A stretch of 9,194 nucleotides of DNA. Source: Sulfuricella sp. Lineage in GTDB: Bacteria > Pseudomonadota > Gammaproteobacteria > Burkholderiales > Sulfuricellaceae. This document shows, in pieces, positions 1 through 6,240 of this stretch. The stretch's first letter is position 1. Each line of letters opens with the position of its first letter. The notes under the pieces were generated by a model. The model was given only the letters and a program-made list of their open reading frames with translations, had not been told where the DNA came from and did no database searches. The stretch spans positions 1-9,194 of the forward strand of contig JAUYSN010000336.1 of the NCBI GenBank assembly GCA_030696235.1. The letters are read 5' to 3'. The position numbers and the translations under genes were made by a program.

Positions 1-264
1 GGGCGCATCGGCCACTTCGGCGTTAACGGCAACCACCTCGCCCGCCACCGGCGCATAGACATCGGAGGCGGCCTTGACCGATTCCACCACGGCGCACTCT
101 TCGCCTGCAGCAAGCTGGCGGCCGACAGCGGGGTTCTCCACGTACACCATGTCGCCCAGCAGTTCCTGGGCATGATGGGTGATGCCGACTGTGACCGTAC
201 CATCGGCCTCGAGCCTGGCCCACTCGTGGGATTTGGTGTATTTCAGATCGCCGGGAATGCTCAT
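1..264 (-). CDS. gcvH: Glycine cleavage system H protein, 3' end beyond the window
   Basis: This is the lipoyl carrier of the glycine cleavage system, which shuttles the aminomethyl group from the P protein to the T protein in the cytoplasm. The window holds the first 88 codons; the family is about 127-130 residues long, so roughly the last third lies to the left. The N-terminus [15 protein letters not shown] is typical, and ESVKAASD at residues 61-68 marks the lipoylation site, with K64 as the modified lysine. The frame is open to the window edge with no stop. The ATG at 264 is preceded by a strong ribosome binding site, AGGAG at 271-275, six bases away. The gene follows gcvT in the same direction, but the 151-base gap between them is mostly filled by repeat element A, which could uncouple their expression. 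Confidence 0.96.
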   Translation of the reverse strand, partial: MSIPGDLKYTKSHEWARLEADGTVTVGITHHAQELLGDMVYVENPAVGRQLAAGEECAVVESVKAASDVYAPVAGEVVAVNAEVADAP

Positions 265-292
265 ATTTTTCTCCTAAATTAAATTCTTTTTC

Positions 293-415
293 ACCGCCAA
301 GGACGCAAAGGTTCGCAAAGGAAACGGGGTAAGCAGGGATGGGCGGTTTGTTGCCCAACTCGCAAAAACAAGAAATTCTTTGGCTTTACCTTGCGTCCTT
401 CGCGTCCCTTGCGGT
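293..415. repeat. Inverted-repeat element A (CGCAAAGGA type) between gcvT and gcvH
   Basis: Two facing arms flank about 60 bases of spacer. The left arm (293-324) reads ACCGCCAAGGACGCAAAGG followed by TTCGCAAAGGAAA. The right arm (385-415), read on the minus strand, begins ACCGCAAGGGACGCGAAGG. Each arm is about three units of a 9-10 base motif. The outer head is TTTTCACC on the left arm and TGAACC on the right. The right arm ends at 415, directly beside the gcvT stop codon (416-418). The spacer contains a smaller hairpin, TGGGC/GCCCA. Transcribed, the arms could form a long imperfect stem between gcvT and gcvH. Function is unknown; attenuation or mRNA end protection are possibilities. No open frame here looks like a gene. 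Confidence 0.85.
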
Positions 416-1495
416 TCAGATTAAAGCCTTGCCGTTGCGTGCAAAGGGCAGCTTCACCACTTTTGCGTTGAGTAATTTGTCGCGGATATCCACCTGCACC
501 ATGTCTCCGACTGCGACTTCCAGAGGCAGGCGGGCGAAGGCGATGGACTGGTTCAGTGTGGGGGAGAAACTGCCGCTGGTGATCTCGCCCGCGCCATGGG
601 GGGTGACCACTTTCTGGTGGCCGCGCAGCACGCCCTTGTCGAGCAGCACCAGCCCCAGCATCTGCATTTTCACCGGCTTCGCCAGCAGCGCCGCCTTGCC
701 GATGAAGTCGCGCGGGCTGGTCAGCTCCACGGTCCATGCCAGTCCGGCTTCGAGCGGGTTCGCGTCCTCGTCCATCTCCTGGCCGTAGAGATTCATCCCT
801 GCTTCCAGGCGCAGCGTGTCGCGCGCACCCAGGCCGATCGGCGCGACACCCAGGGCATTCAGGGCCTTCCACAAGCCCGCCGCTTCCGGCACCGGCAGCA
901 TGATCTCGAAGCCGTCCTCGCCGGTGTAGCCGGTGCGCCCGATAAAATACTGGTCGAATTCGGCCGCCTGGAACGGCTTGAGGGATTCGGTCGCGGCGCG
1001 GGCGGCGGGAATCGCCTGCCACACCTTCTCCCGTGCCTGCGGGCCCTGCACCGCGATCATCGCCAGGTCGCGGCGCGGCCGGATGGTCAGTTGCGGCGCA
1101 CGGGCAGCGCGTTGCTGCTCCATCCATGCCACGTCCTTGTCCGCCGTGCCGGCGTTGACCACGATGCGGAACCAGTCCTCGCGCATGAAGTACACGATCA
1201 GGTCGTCGATCACGCCGCCGGCCGGATTCAGCATGCAGGAATAGAGCGCCTTGCCGGGCTCTTTCAGTTTGTCGACGTTATTGGCGAGCAGATATTGGAG
1301 GAATGCGCGGATGCCGCTACCGGTGACGTCCACCACCAGCATGTGACAAACGTCGAACATGCCGGCAGCGCGGCGCACCTGATGGTGTTCCTCGATCTGG
1401 GAGCCGTAGTTCACCGGCATGTCCCAGCCGCCGAAATCGACCATGCGGGCGCCCATGTCGCGGTGTGTTTGATTGAGTGGCGTTTGTTTCAGCAT
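416..1495 (-). CDS. gcvT: Aminomethyltransferase (glycine cleavage system T protein)
   Basis: GcvT releases ammonia from the aminomethyl-lipoyl H protein and transfers the one-carbon unit to tetrahydrofolate, giving 5,10-methylene-THF. The product is 359 residues from the ATG at 1495, close to E. coli GcvT. Recognisable blocks are QTPLNQTH (4-11), [19 protein letters not shown] (15-33), GMFDVCHM (45-52), the folate-site segment [10 protein letters not shown] (93-102), [12 protein letters not shown] (186-197), [20 protein letters not shown] (221-240), ITSGSFSPT (305-313) and FARNGKA at the C-terminus. An in-frame ATG at 1513 would add six residues, but it has no Shine-Dalgarno sequence and sits against repeat element B. 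The ATG at 1495 matches the usual family start and has GGAG about 12 bases upstream, which is longer than ideal. The stop codon abuts repeat element A. The gene follows the DUF3426 gene by about 50 bases. Confidence 0.96.
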   Translation of the reverse strand: MLKQTPLNQTHRDMGARMVDFGGWDMPVNYGSQIEEHHQVRRAAGMFDVCHMLVVDVTGSGIRAFLQYLLANNVDKLKEPGKALYSCMLNPAGGVIDDLIVYFMREDWFRIVVNAGTADKDVAWMEQQRAARAPQLTIRPRRDLAMIAVQGPQAREKVWQAIPAARAATESLKPFQAAEFDQYFIGRTGYTGEDGFEIMLPVPEAAGLWKALNALGVAPIGLGARDTLRLEAGMNLYGQEMDEDANPLEAGLAWTVELTSPRDFIGKAALLAKPVKMQMLGLVLLDKGVLRGHQKVVTPHGAGEITSGSFSPTLNQSIAFARLPLEVAVGDMVQVDIRDKLLNAKVVKLPFARNGKALI

Positions 1496-1527
1496 TGTTG
1501 TCGTGTGCTCCATGAAAACGGCATTTT

Positions 1528-1556
1528 ACCGCAAAGGACGCAAATATTTATTGCGG
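1528..1556. repeat. Half-copy repeat element B in the gcvT leader
   Basis: On the plus strand 1528-1544 reads ACCGCAAAGGACGCAAA, the same unit sequence as the arms of elements A and D, but only about two units long and without a full partner arm. CCGCAA at 1529-1534 can pair with TTGCGG at 1551-1556, so the minus-strand RNA could form a six-base-pair hairpin. That hairpin includes the last codons and the TAA stop of the DUF3426 gene (1548-1550). It is best read as a decayed or solo arm of the A/D family. Its position between the DUF3426 stop and the gcvT start means it lies in the gcvT leader. Confidence 0.6.
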
Positions 1557-2582
1557 ATAAAACAGAAAAACCCGATACCCCGCCGCTTTCAGGTCTCCCA
1601 GGTCGAGATTCAGCTTCACCGTCACCTCCTCGTTCGGCGCCATGCCGCGGTTGAGGTCGGCGCCCTTCGCGTATTCCCCGGGAGTGAATGTCCGCCGTGC
1701 AATCATCCGGTCCTGGGTGTCGGTCAGGGTCAGTTCGAGTTGCGGATATTCCTGGGCAAGTTTGGCGCGATTGCGCAGAATAGCGTTGAGCGCAACCAGG
1801 TTATCCTGCTGCGGGTCAGCCTCGAGATTGGAAGTCTCGATGCTGAGCAAATCCGGATTGGCGGGCAGGCGGATGCTGCACTGCGGCACGCCGCAGAACT
1901 GCTGCAAAAACGGCTTGAATTCTGGGTAACGGGCAGCCAGGTCGGAACGGAAAAAGTATACCCCCTGAGCACCCAGGCTCGCCAAAAGCAGGAGGACGCC
2001 GATCAGCCACAGCCAGAAAAAGCGGCGTTTTTTCAGCTTATCCTCAATTTCGACAAAAGTGTCTCGCGCAACAGGCCGCTCGGGAACAGGCCCAGGAGAA
2101 AATCGCGGCGGCAGCGTGATTGACTCAGCGTCAACGGGCTCGACGGTGACAGGTTCTGCGGGTTCTGACAACCGAGATTCCGCCGCTGCGGGCGGTTCGG
2201 ACAACGCCTCTTCGCCCCATTCAGGAACGAAACTCTCCGCTTCCACGGGGGATTCGGGCAACAACTCATCCACCGCTTGAGGCGGTTGCACGGGCTCTTC
2301 TTCAACCGGCGCCTCTTCAAACGAAGGCGCAGCAAGCTCCTCTACCGCTGCAGGCTGATTAGCCTCCTCTTCAGGTAACGCGGCCTGCTCACCGGGCTCT
2401 TCGAACGCAAGCCTCGACTGCCCCTCATGCTGAAGTTCCTCCAGCTCGTGTTCCAGATAAACATGGGCATTGAATACCTTGGCACAGCGCCCGCAACGCA
2501 CGTCCCCGCCATGCGCGTCCATCTGCTCCGGAGTCACCCTGAAACGGGTATGACAGGCTGGGCAGGTGGTGGACATCACCAT
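1548..2582 (-). CDS. Zinc-ribbon and DUF3426 domain membrane protein
   Basis: The function is unknown. The 344-residue product has three parts. Residues 3-40 are an MJ0042-type zinc ribbon with C7-x2-C10 and C30-x2-C33. Residues 43-180 are a long acidic, proline- and glutamate-rich linker of low complexity. A single membrane segment lies at about 188-211, preceded by the basic stretch KLKKRR, and a C-terminal DUF3426 domain (about 212-344) follows. The positive-inside rule puts the zinc ribbon in the cytoplasm and DUF3426 in the periplasm. DUF3426 carries C230 and C235 in QFCGVPQCSIRLP, which could form a disulfide. The gene starts 4 bases after the prmA stop, so the two are almost certainly co-transcribed. 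The ATG at 2582 is chosen because GAAGAGAT lies upstream; the ATG two codons later is also possible. Proteins of this type often sit beside prmA in betaproteobacteria. Confidence 0.9.
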   Translation of the reverse strand: MVMSTTCPACHTRFRVTPEQMDAHGGDVRCGRCAKVFNAHVYLEHELEELQHEGQSRLAFEEPGEQAALPEEEANQPAAVEELAAPSFEEAPVEEEPVQPPQAVDELLPESPVEAESFVPEWGEEALSEPPAAAESRLSEPAEPVTVEPVDAESITLPPRFSPGPVPERPVARDTFVEIEDKLKKRRFFWLWLIGVLLLLASLGAQGVYFFRSDLAARYPEFKPFLQQFCGVPQCSIRLPANPDLLSIETSNLEADPQQDNLVALNAILRNRAKLAQEYPQLELTLTDTQDRMIARRTFTPGEYAKGADLNRGMAPNEEVTVKLNLDLGDLKAAGYRVFLFYPQ

Positions 2583-2586
2583 GGCG

Positions 2587-3477
2587 TTATCTCTTCACTC
2601 CCGCCAGGCACACCCAGCCCTCAACCTCTCCGGCTATGGCTATGTCGAACCATTGCCGGTAAACGGCCAGAGTCTCTTCGGCCTGGGGCGCCAGCACCCC
2701 CGACAGCACGATCCGTCCGCCCGGACGGACAGCCTGGGCCAACATCGGGGCCAGCACCTTGAGCGGGTTGGCGAGGATATTGGCGACGACCACGTCGGCC
2801 TGGATTTTCGGGGCTTCATCGGGCAGATAGAACTCGGCCGCTGCCTGGTTCTGCTCGGCATTCTGCTTGCTGGCAAGCACCGCCTGAGGATCGATGTCGA
2901 CACCCAGCACACGCCCGGCGCCCAGCTTCAGTGCCGCAATCGCCAGGATGCCCGAGCCGCAGCCGTAATCCAGCACGCACTCGCCGCCGCGGATATTCTG
3001 CGCAAGCCATTGCAGGCAGAGGTGGGTGGTGGGGTGGCTGCCGGTACCGAAGGCCAGACCGGGGTCGAGAATAAGGTTGATCGCAGCGGGATCGGGCGGG
3101 GTATGCCAAGTGGGAATGATCCACAGCCGCGGCGAAATCTGGATCGGGTCGAACTGGGATTGGGTCAGCCGGACCCAGTCCTGCTCGGCGACGGTGTCCA
3201 CGCGGTAACGCGGCGTTCCGCTCAGGTGCGCGGCCTCGGTGGCGGCGGCAACGATGGCCGGGATATCGGCATCCTCCGCGAACAATCCGCTGACGATGCT
3301 GTTTTGCCACAGGCTGTCGACCGGCTCGCCCGGTTCGCCGAAGATCGGCTGCTCACTGTCGGTTTCAGCATTGGCGTCCTCGATGTCCGCCGCCAGTGCG
3401 CCCAGTTCGAGCAGGGCATCGCTCAGCACGCCGGCGGTTTGTTCGTCCGCCTCGATTTTCAGCGACAGCCAGGCCAT
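2587..3477 (-). CDS. prmA: Ribosomal protein L11 methyltransferase
   Basis: PrmA uses S-adenosylmethionine to trimethylate amino groups of ribosomal protein L11. The product is 296 residues, the usual length. The N-terminal domain starts MAWLSLKIEAD, as in other PrmA proteins. The substrate-side segment LDPGLAFGTGSHPTT lies at 137-151, the SAM-binding motif I VLDYGCGSG at 168-176, the acidic motif GVDIDPQAV at 192-200, and VANILANPL at 231-239. The frame extends upstream to 3531, but that part is REP DNA and does not look like PrmA. The ATG at 3477 has a clear ribosome binding site and matches the family start. The gene lies 167 bases downstream of accC, a gap filled with REP-like palindromes, and 4 bases upstream of the DUF3426 gene. 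Confidence 0.97.
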   Translation of the reverse strand: MAWLSLKIEADEQTAGVLSDALLELGALAADIEDANAETDSEQPIFGEPGEPVDSLWQNSIVSGLFAEDADIPAIVAAATEAAHLSGTPRYRVDTVAEQDWVRLTQSQFDPIQISPRLWIIPTWHTPPDPAAINLILDPGLAFGTGSHPTTHLCLQWLAQNIRGGECVLDYGCGSGILAIAALKLGAGRVLGVDIDPQAVLASKQNAEQNQAAAEFYLPDEAPKIQADVVVANILANPLKVLAPMLAQAVRPGGRIVLSGVLAPQAEETLAVYRQWFDIAIAGEVEGWVCLAGVKR

Positions 3478-3483
3478 GCAGAT

Positions 3484-3488
3484 TCCTT
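3484..3488 (-). promoter_or_regulatory. Ribosome binding site that fixes the prmA start
   Basis: The minus strand reads AAGGA, six bases before the ATG at 3477. This supports 3477 over the longer in-frame start at 3531. The site directly abuts the REP at 3489-3510, whose hairpin would form only a few bases upstream of it in the mRNA. Confidence 0.75.
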
Positions 3489-3510
3489 GTAGGAGCGGGC
3501 TTGCCCGCGA
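3489..3510 (+). repeat. REP-like palindrome, GTAGGAGCGGGC family
   Basis: A GTAG head is followed by a perfect stem, GCGGGC (3495-3500) and GCCCGC (3503-3508), around a two-base loop. The head and stem closely resemble the REP family common in Pseudomonas genomes, whose spread is linked to RAYT transposases (TnpA-REP). That resemblance is from memory. No RAYT gene is in this window. The element sits directly upstream of the prmA ribosome binding site. Confidence 0.75.
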
Positions 3511-3518
3511 ACAATCAT

Positions 3519-3546
3519 GTAGGGTGGGCACGTTTTTGTGCCCACG
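3519..3546 (+). repeat. REP-like palindrome, GTAGGGTGGGCAC family, forward copy
   Basis: A GTAG head (3519-3522) is followed by GTGGGCAC (3524-3531) and GTGCCCAC (3538-3545), an eight-base-pair stem with a GTTTTT loop. A nearly identical copy faces it at 3620-3648, 73 bases away. The pair forms a BIME-like unit, and the two copies could also pair with each other to make one longer stem of about 28 base pairs. Confidence 0.8.
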
Positions 3547-3584
3547 CGGTCAGCCAGTCGAAACAAGCGCCTTTCACGTTCGCC

Positions 3585-3608
3585 CCCTCGCCCGCTTGCG
3601 GGAGAGGG
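3585..3608. repeat. Palindrome CCCTCGCCCGC/GCGGGAGAGGG
   Basis: Two 11-base arms around a TT loop pair at ten of eleven positions; the one mismatch is G3590 with A3603. It lies between the two facing GTAGGGTGGGCAC copies. Palindromes of the type CCCTC...GAGGG are common dispersed repeats in proteobacteria, recalled from general knowledge. The remainder of the 3547-3619 spacer has no gene or other feature I can support. Confidence 0.7.
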
Positions 3609-3619
3609 AGTTATTTCCT

Positions 3620-3648
3620 CGTGGGCACAAAAAACGTGCCCACCCTAC
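3620..3648 (-). repeat. REP-like palindrome, GTAGGGTGGGCAC family, reverse copy
   Basis: Read on the minus strand this copy has the GTAG head at 3648-3645, then GTGGGCAC, a loop of about seven bases, and GTGCCCAC. It differs from the forward copy at 3519-3546 mainly by one extra T in the loop. The TAG in its head is the stop codon of accC (3645-3647), so the element overlaps the end of the coding sequence. In accC mRNA it would form a hairpin immediately after the stop codon, with U residues in the loop rather than after the stem, so it is not a standard terminator. Confidence 0.8.
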
Positions 3649-5000
3649 GCCTTCGCTTTAGCGGCAGCCAGTTTCTGCTCCAGGTAATGAATACTGGTGC
3701 CCCCCTGAATGAAGGCTGCGTCGTGCATCAGGTCTTGGTGCAAAGGCACGTTGGTCTTGATGCCCTCTATGACCATTTCTGAAAGGGCGGTCTTCATCCG
3801 GGCAATGGCCTGCTCACGGGTGGCGCCGTAGGCGATCAGCTTGCCGACCATGGAATCGTAGTATTGCGGCACCACATAATTCTGGTACACATGGGAATCG
3901 ACCCGGATGCCGGGGCCACCGGGCATGTGGTAGACCGTGATGCGCCCGGGCGAAGGCACGAAGGTATAAGGATCCTCGGCGTTAATACGGCACTCGATCG
4001 AATGCCCCTTGAGCTGGACATCTTTCTGCCTGAAGCTCAACTTCAGGCCGGCGGCAATACGAATCTGCTCCTGCACGATGTCGATGCCAGTGATCATTTC
4101 CGTCACCGGGTGCTCGACCTGGACGCGGGTGTTCATTTCAATGAAGAAGAATTCGCCATTCTCGTACAGGAACTCGAAGGTGCCGGCCCCGCGATAACCA
4201 ATCTTGCGGCAGGCTTCGGCGCAGCGTTCGCCGATCTTGTCGCGCACCTTGGGATCAAGACCAGGCGCCGGGGCTTCCTCGATAATCTTCTGGTGGCGGC
4301 GCTGCATCGAGCAGTCGCGCTCGCCCAGAAACGCCGCATTGCCATGCTCGTCGGCCAGGACCTGGATCTCGATGTGGCGCGGGTTTTCGAGAAACTTCTC
4401 CATGTACACCACGGGATTGCCGAATGCCGTCTGCGCTTCGTTCTTGGTCATGCTGACCGCGTTCAGCAACGCCGCTTCGGTGTGCACCACACGCATGCCG
4501 CGTCCGCCGCCGCCACCGGCCGCCTTGATGATCACCGGATAACCAACATCCTTGGCGGCACGGATAATCTCGTCCGAGTCATCCGACAGCGCACCCTCCG
4601 ATCCGGGCACGCAGGGTACGCCGGAAGCCTTCATCGCATCCTTGGCACTGACCTTGTCGCCCATCAGGCGGATCGTCTCCGGGCGCGGGCCGATGAACAC
4701 GAAGCCGCTTTGCTCCACCCGCTCGGCGAAATCGGCGTTTTCGGAAAGGAATCCGTAGCCGGGATGGATCGCCTCGGCATCGGTCACTTCCGCCGCGCTG
4801 ATGATGGCGGGGATATTGAGGTAGCTCAGGGCGGACTGGGCCGGGCCGATGCACACCGATTCGTCGGCGAGCTTGACATACTTGGCCTCGGCGTCGGCCT
4901 CGGAATGCACCGCCACGGTCTTGATGCCCATTTCGCGGCAGGCACGCTGGATGCGCAGGGCGATTTCGCCGCGGTTGGCAATCAGTATTTTTTCAAACAT
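3645..5000 (-). CDS. accC: Biotin carboxylase subunit of acetyl-CoA carboxylase
   Basis: AccC carboxylates the biotin on AccB using ATP and bicarbonate, the first half-reaction of the committed step of fatty acid synthesis. The product is 451 residues; E. coli AccC is 449. It begins [14 protein letters not shown] and has the ATP-grasp layout. The functional residues fall at the E. coli numbers: K116, K159, the glycine-rich loop GGGGGRGM (162-169), H209, E211, K238, E276, E288, N290, R292, V295, E296 and R338. The enzyme should be active. An in-frame TTG at 5015 would add five residues, but the ATG at 5000 has the ribosome binding site and the family N-terminus. The stop codon TAG is supplied by the REP at 3620-3648, and the C-terminus is alanine- and lysine-rich (AAAKAKA). 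The gene is downstream of accB, across repeat element C. Confidence 0.98.
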   Translation of the reverse strand: MFEKILIANRGEIALRIQRACREMGIKTVAVHSEADAEAKYVKLADESVCIGPAQSALSYLNIPAIISAAEVTDAEAIHPGYGFLSENADFAERVEQSGFVFIGPRPETIRLMGDKVSAKDAMKASGVPCVPGSEGALSDDSDEIIRAAKDVGYPVIIKAAGGGGGRGMRVVHTEAALLNAVSMTKNEAQTAFGNPVVYMEKFLENPRHIEIQVLADEHGNAAFLGERDCSMQRRHQKIIEEAPAPGLDPKVRDKIGERCAEACRKIGYRGAGTFEFLYENGEFFFIEMNTRVQVEHPVTEMITGIDIVQEQIRIAAGLKLSFRQKDVQLKGHSIECRINAEDPYTFVPSPGRITVYHMPGGPGIRVDSHVYQNYVVPQYYDSMVGKLIAYGATREQAIARMKTALSEMVIEGIKTNVPLHQDLMHDAAFIQGGTSIHYLEQKLAAAKAKA

Positions 5001-5009
5001 TGGGGAAGA

Positions 5010-5013
5010 CCTC
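5010..5013 (-). promoter_or_regulatory. Ribosome binding site that fixes the accC start
   Basis: GAGG on the minus strand lies nine bases before the ATG at 5000. It would fall inside the coding sequence if the TTG at 5015 were the start, so it supports the ATG. It lies only five bases from the left arm of element C (5019-5046). Confidence 0.65.
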
Positions 5014-5018
5014 AACTA

Positions 5019-5142
5019 ACCACAGAGACACAGAGGCACAGAGAAATTCAACTGCTGAACATCAAGGCCAGGACTGTTCGCGAAAAGCGCAATCCGTGTT
5101 TCCCCTTGATTGTTTTTCTCTGTGTCTCTGTGCCACTGTGGT
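5019..5142. repeat. Inverted-repeat element C (CACAGAGA type) across the accB-accC junction
   Basis: The left arm, 5019-5046, begins ACCACAGAGACACAGAGG. The right arm, 5115-5142, read on the minus strand begins ACCACAGTGGCACAGAGAC. Both are 28 bases and match at most positions, each made of about three 8-base units. A 68-base spacer separates them. The outer head is TTTTCACC on the right and CTAACC on the left, the same head pair as in elements A and D although the unit sequence differs. The element covers the last 26 codons of accB plus its stop, and reaches to within five bases of the accC ribosome binding site. Similar CACAGAG repeats are common in environmental bacterial genomes and are often mistranslated as short hypothetical proteins (general knowledge). 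Confidence 0.88.
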
Positions 5143-5613
5143 GAAAATTGACCCACTAATACACAAGGGTTCACCGTATTCGACGGGCTGGCCATTCTCG
5201 ACCAGAATCGCCTTGATGACGCCACTCTGATCCGCTTCGATTTCATTGAGCAGCTTCATCGCTTCGATAATGCAGAGGGTATCGCCAGCGGTCACGGATT
5301 GACCCACCTCGACAAAGTTTTTCGAGCCGGGCGAGGAAGCACGGTAAAACGTGCCCACCATCGGCGACTTGACGGTATGTCCGTCAGGCTGGGCGGCAAC
5401 GGCAGGCGCAGCCTCGATGGCTGCCGGTGCGACGGCAGGTGCGGCACCGGGCATGAAGGAAGGCATTTGATGCTGGGAATACATCATCGTCTGCGGCGGC
5501 ATCTGACCATAGCGGCTGATGCGTACGGTTTCTTCGCCTTCGGTAATTTCCAGTTCGGCAATCCCGGATTCACTGACCAGATCGATCAGCTTCTTAACTT
5601 TTCTCAAATCCAT
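5062..5613 (-). CDS. accB: Biotin carboxyl carrier protein of acetyl-CoA carboxylase, with altered C-terminus
   Basis: AccB carries the biotin that AccC carboxylates and the carboxyltransferase uses. The product is 183 residues; E. coli AccB is 156. Residues 1-36 are the usual N-terminal region ([13 protein letters not shown]), followed by an Ala/Pro-rich linker (about 50-77) and the biotinyl domain (about 78-150), with EAMK at 117-120 and K120 as the biotinylated lysine. The family normally ends four residues after GEPL, with a sequence like VVIE. Here GEPL (147-150) is followed by 33 foreign residues starting [16 protein letters not shown], most of them encoded by repeat element C. The last beta-strand may be partly kept by Leu-Cys-Ile. 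The gene starts nine bases after aroQ; its ribosome binding site AAGGA (5620-5624) overlaps the aroQ stop, which points to coupled translation. Confidence 0.95.
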   Translation of the reverse strand: MDLRKVKKLIDLVSESGIAELEITEGEETVRISRYGQMPPQTMMYSQHQMPSFMPGAAPAVAPAAIEAAPAVAAQPDGHTVKSPMVGTFYRASSPGSKNFVEVGQSVTAGDTLCIIEAMKLLNEIEADQSGVIKAILVENGQPVEYGEPLCISGSIFTTVAQRHREKQSRGNTDCAFREQSWP

Positions 5614-5622
5614 GTTTAGTCC

Positions 5623-6075
5623 TTAAGCTTGGTGTTGCAGCGCGAACTCCAGCGCCAGTTCATAACCTTTCGCACCCAGGCCGCTGATAACGCCAACGGC
5701 CAGATCGGAAAAATAAGAATGGTGGCGGAATGCCTCGCGCGCAAACACGTTGGAAAGATGCACTTCAACAAAGGGGATGGCCACGGCCGAAAGCGCGTCG
5801 CGCAATGCAACGCTGGTATGGGTATAGGCCGCGGGATTGATGATGATGAAATCCACTGCCTCGGCTTTTGCTTGCTGCACCCGGTTGATCAGTTCGGTTT
5901 CGCTGTTGCTCTGAAAGTCTTCCAGCATTGCGCCGGCATCCTGCGCCATCTGCTGCAGACGATCATTGATCTGCGCCAGAGTGGCATGCCCATAGTGGCC
6001 CGGCTCACGCATACCCAGCAGATTCAGGTTGGGGCCGTGGAGGACGAGAATTCTGGTACTGGCGGCTTGCGTCAT
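5623..6075 (-). CDS. aroQ: 3-Dehydroquinate dehydratase, type II
   Basis: AroQ dehydrates 3-dehydroquinate to 3-dehydroshikimate, the third step of the shikimate pathway, as a cytoplasmic dodecamer. The product is 150 residues from the ATG at 6075, typical for type II enzymes. Visible motifs are [19 protein letters not shown] (11-29), with the active-site R23 and Y28, then QSNSE (55-59), [15 protein letters not shown] (79-93) with N80, and [19 protein letters not shown] (103-121) with the catalytic H106. An upstream in-frame ATG at 6108 would add 11 residues, but it has no ribosome binding site and lies beside a palindrome. The ATG at 6075 has AAGGG (6083-6087) seven bases upstream. The gene leads a tight group with accB and accC. 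A gap of 165 bases separates it from the thioredoxin-like gene upstream, the best place for a new promoter. Confidence 0.96.
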   Translation of the reverse strand: MTQAASTRILVLHGPNLNLLGMREPGHYGHATLAQINDRLQQMAQDAGAMLEDFQSNSETELINRVQQAKAEAVDFIIINPAAYTHTSVALRDALSAVAIPFVEVHLSNVFAREAFRHHSYFSDLAVGVISGLGAKGYELALEFALQHQA

Positions 6076-6109
6076 GCTTCCGCCCTTTCCCTGATTTTCC
6101 GTTTTCATG

Positions 6110-6125
6110 GCGGCAAGTTTGCCGC
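6110..6125. repeat. 16-base palindrome in the aroQ leader
   Basis: GCGGCAA and TTGCCGC face each other around a central GT. In RNA this could form a hairpin of six or seven base pairs, about 35 bases upstream of the aroQ start at 6075. It could be an operator for a dimeric regulator or a chance palindrome. The rest of the gap from 6126 to 6240 holds the hairpin at 6187-6201 and no convincing -35/-10 pair. Confidence 0.4.
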
Positions 6126-6186
6126 AAAATGGGTGAACTTGTCCAGTTTTTCCCCGAAGTTACCAACCTTGAGGATTTATGAGCCC

Positions 6187-6201
6187 GCGCGACAATCGCG
6201 C
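6187..6201. other. GC-rich hairpin downstream of the thioredoxin-like gene
   Basis: GCGCGA (6187-6192) and TCGCGC (6196-6201) form a perfect six-base-pair stem with a three-base loop, about 40 bases after the stop codon of the thioredoxin-like gene. On the minus strand no run of T follows, so it is not a clear intrinsic terminator for that gene. On the plus strand it is followed by CGGATTTTG, but no plus-strand gene exists to terminate. It may slow or protect the mRNA end. Confidence 0.3.
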
Positions 6202-6240
6202 CGGATTTTGATTGATCCAGACGAAACCCGCCGCTTTCCC

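Noticed and set aside
293..324. Possible CRISPR-like array, because short units repeat at regular spacing in elements A, C and D.
   Set aside because: The units are 8-10 bases and directly adjacent, with no unique spacers between them and no cas genes nearby. The inverted arm pair is not a CRISPR feature.
1496..1547. Promoter for gcvT with TAAAAT as a -10 box formed at the edge of repeat element B.
   Set aside because: The -10 match is good, but there is no acceptable -35 hexamer at 16-18 bases and no extended -10 TG.
596..1654. Open frame of 352 codons on the plus strand opposite gcvT.
   Set aside because: It is antisense to a clearly conserved gcvT, has no recognisable domain and runs through repeat element B.
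3478..3531. Longer prmA start at 3531.
   Set aside because: The extra 18 codons are translated REP DNA and the real ribosome binding site lies before the ATG at 3477.
3489..3648. Insertion sequence or transposon remnant in the accC-prmA gap.
   Set aside because: There is no transposase fragment and no long terminal inverted repeats with a target duplication. The pieces are fully explained as REP-like palindromes.
5001..5015. TTG at 5015 as the accC start.
   Set aside because: It adds residues not seen in the family and would put the GAGG ribosome binding site inside the gene. The ATG at 5000 fits both the family start and the site.
3864..5144. Long open frame of 426 codons on the plus strand.
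   Set aside because: It lies opposite accC, whose catalytic residues are all present. The translated sequence is rich in H, R, A and G with no recognisable domain, and its tail is the translation of repeat element C. It is an antisense shadow in GC-rich DNA.
6126..6240. A specific sigma-70 promoter upstream of aroQ (candidates around TGGACA and CATAAA).
   Set aside because: No pair of hexamers with suitable spacing is convincing by eye, so I state only that the gap is a likely promoter region.
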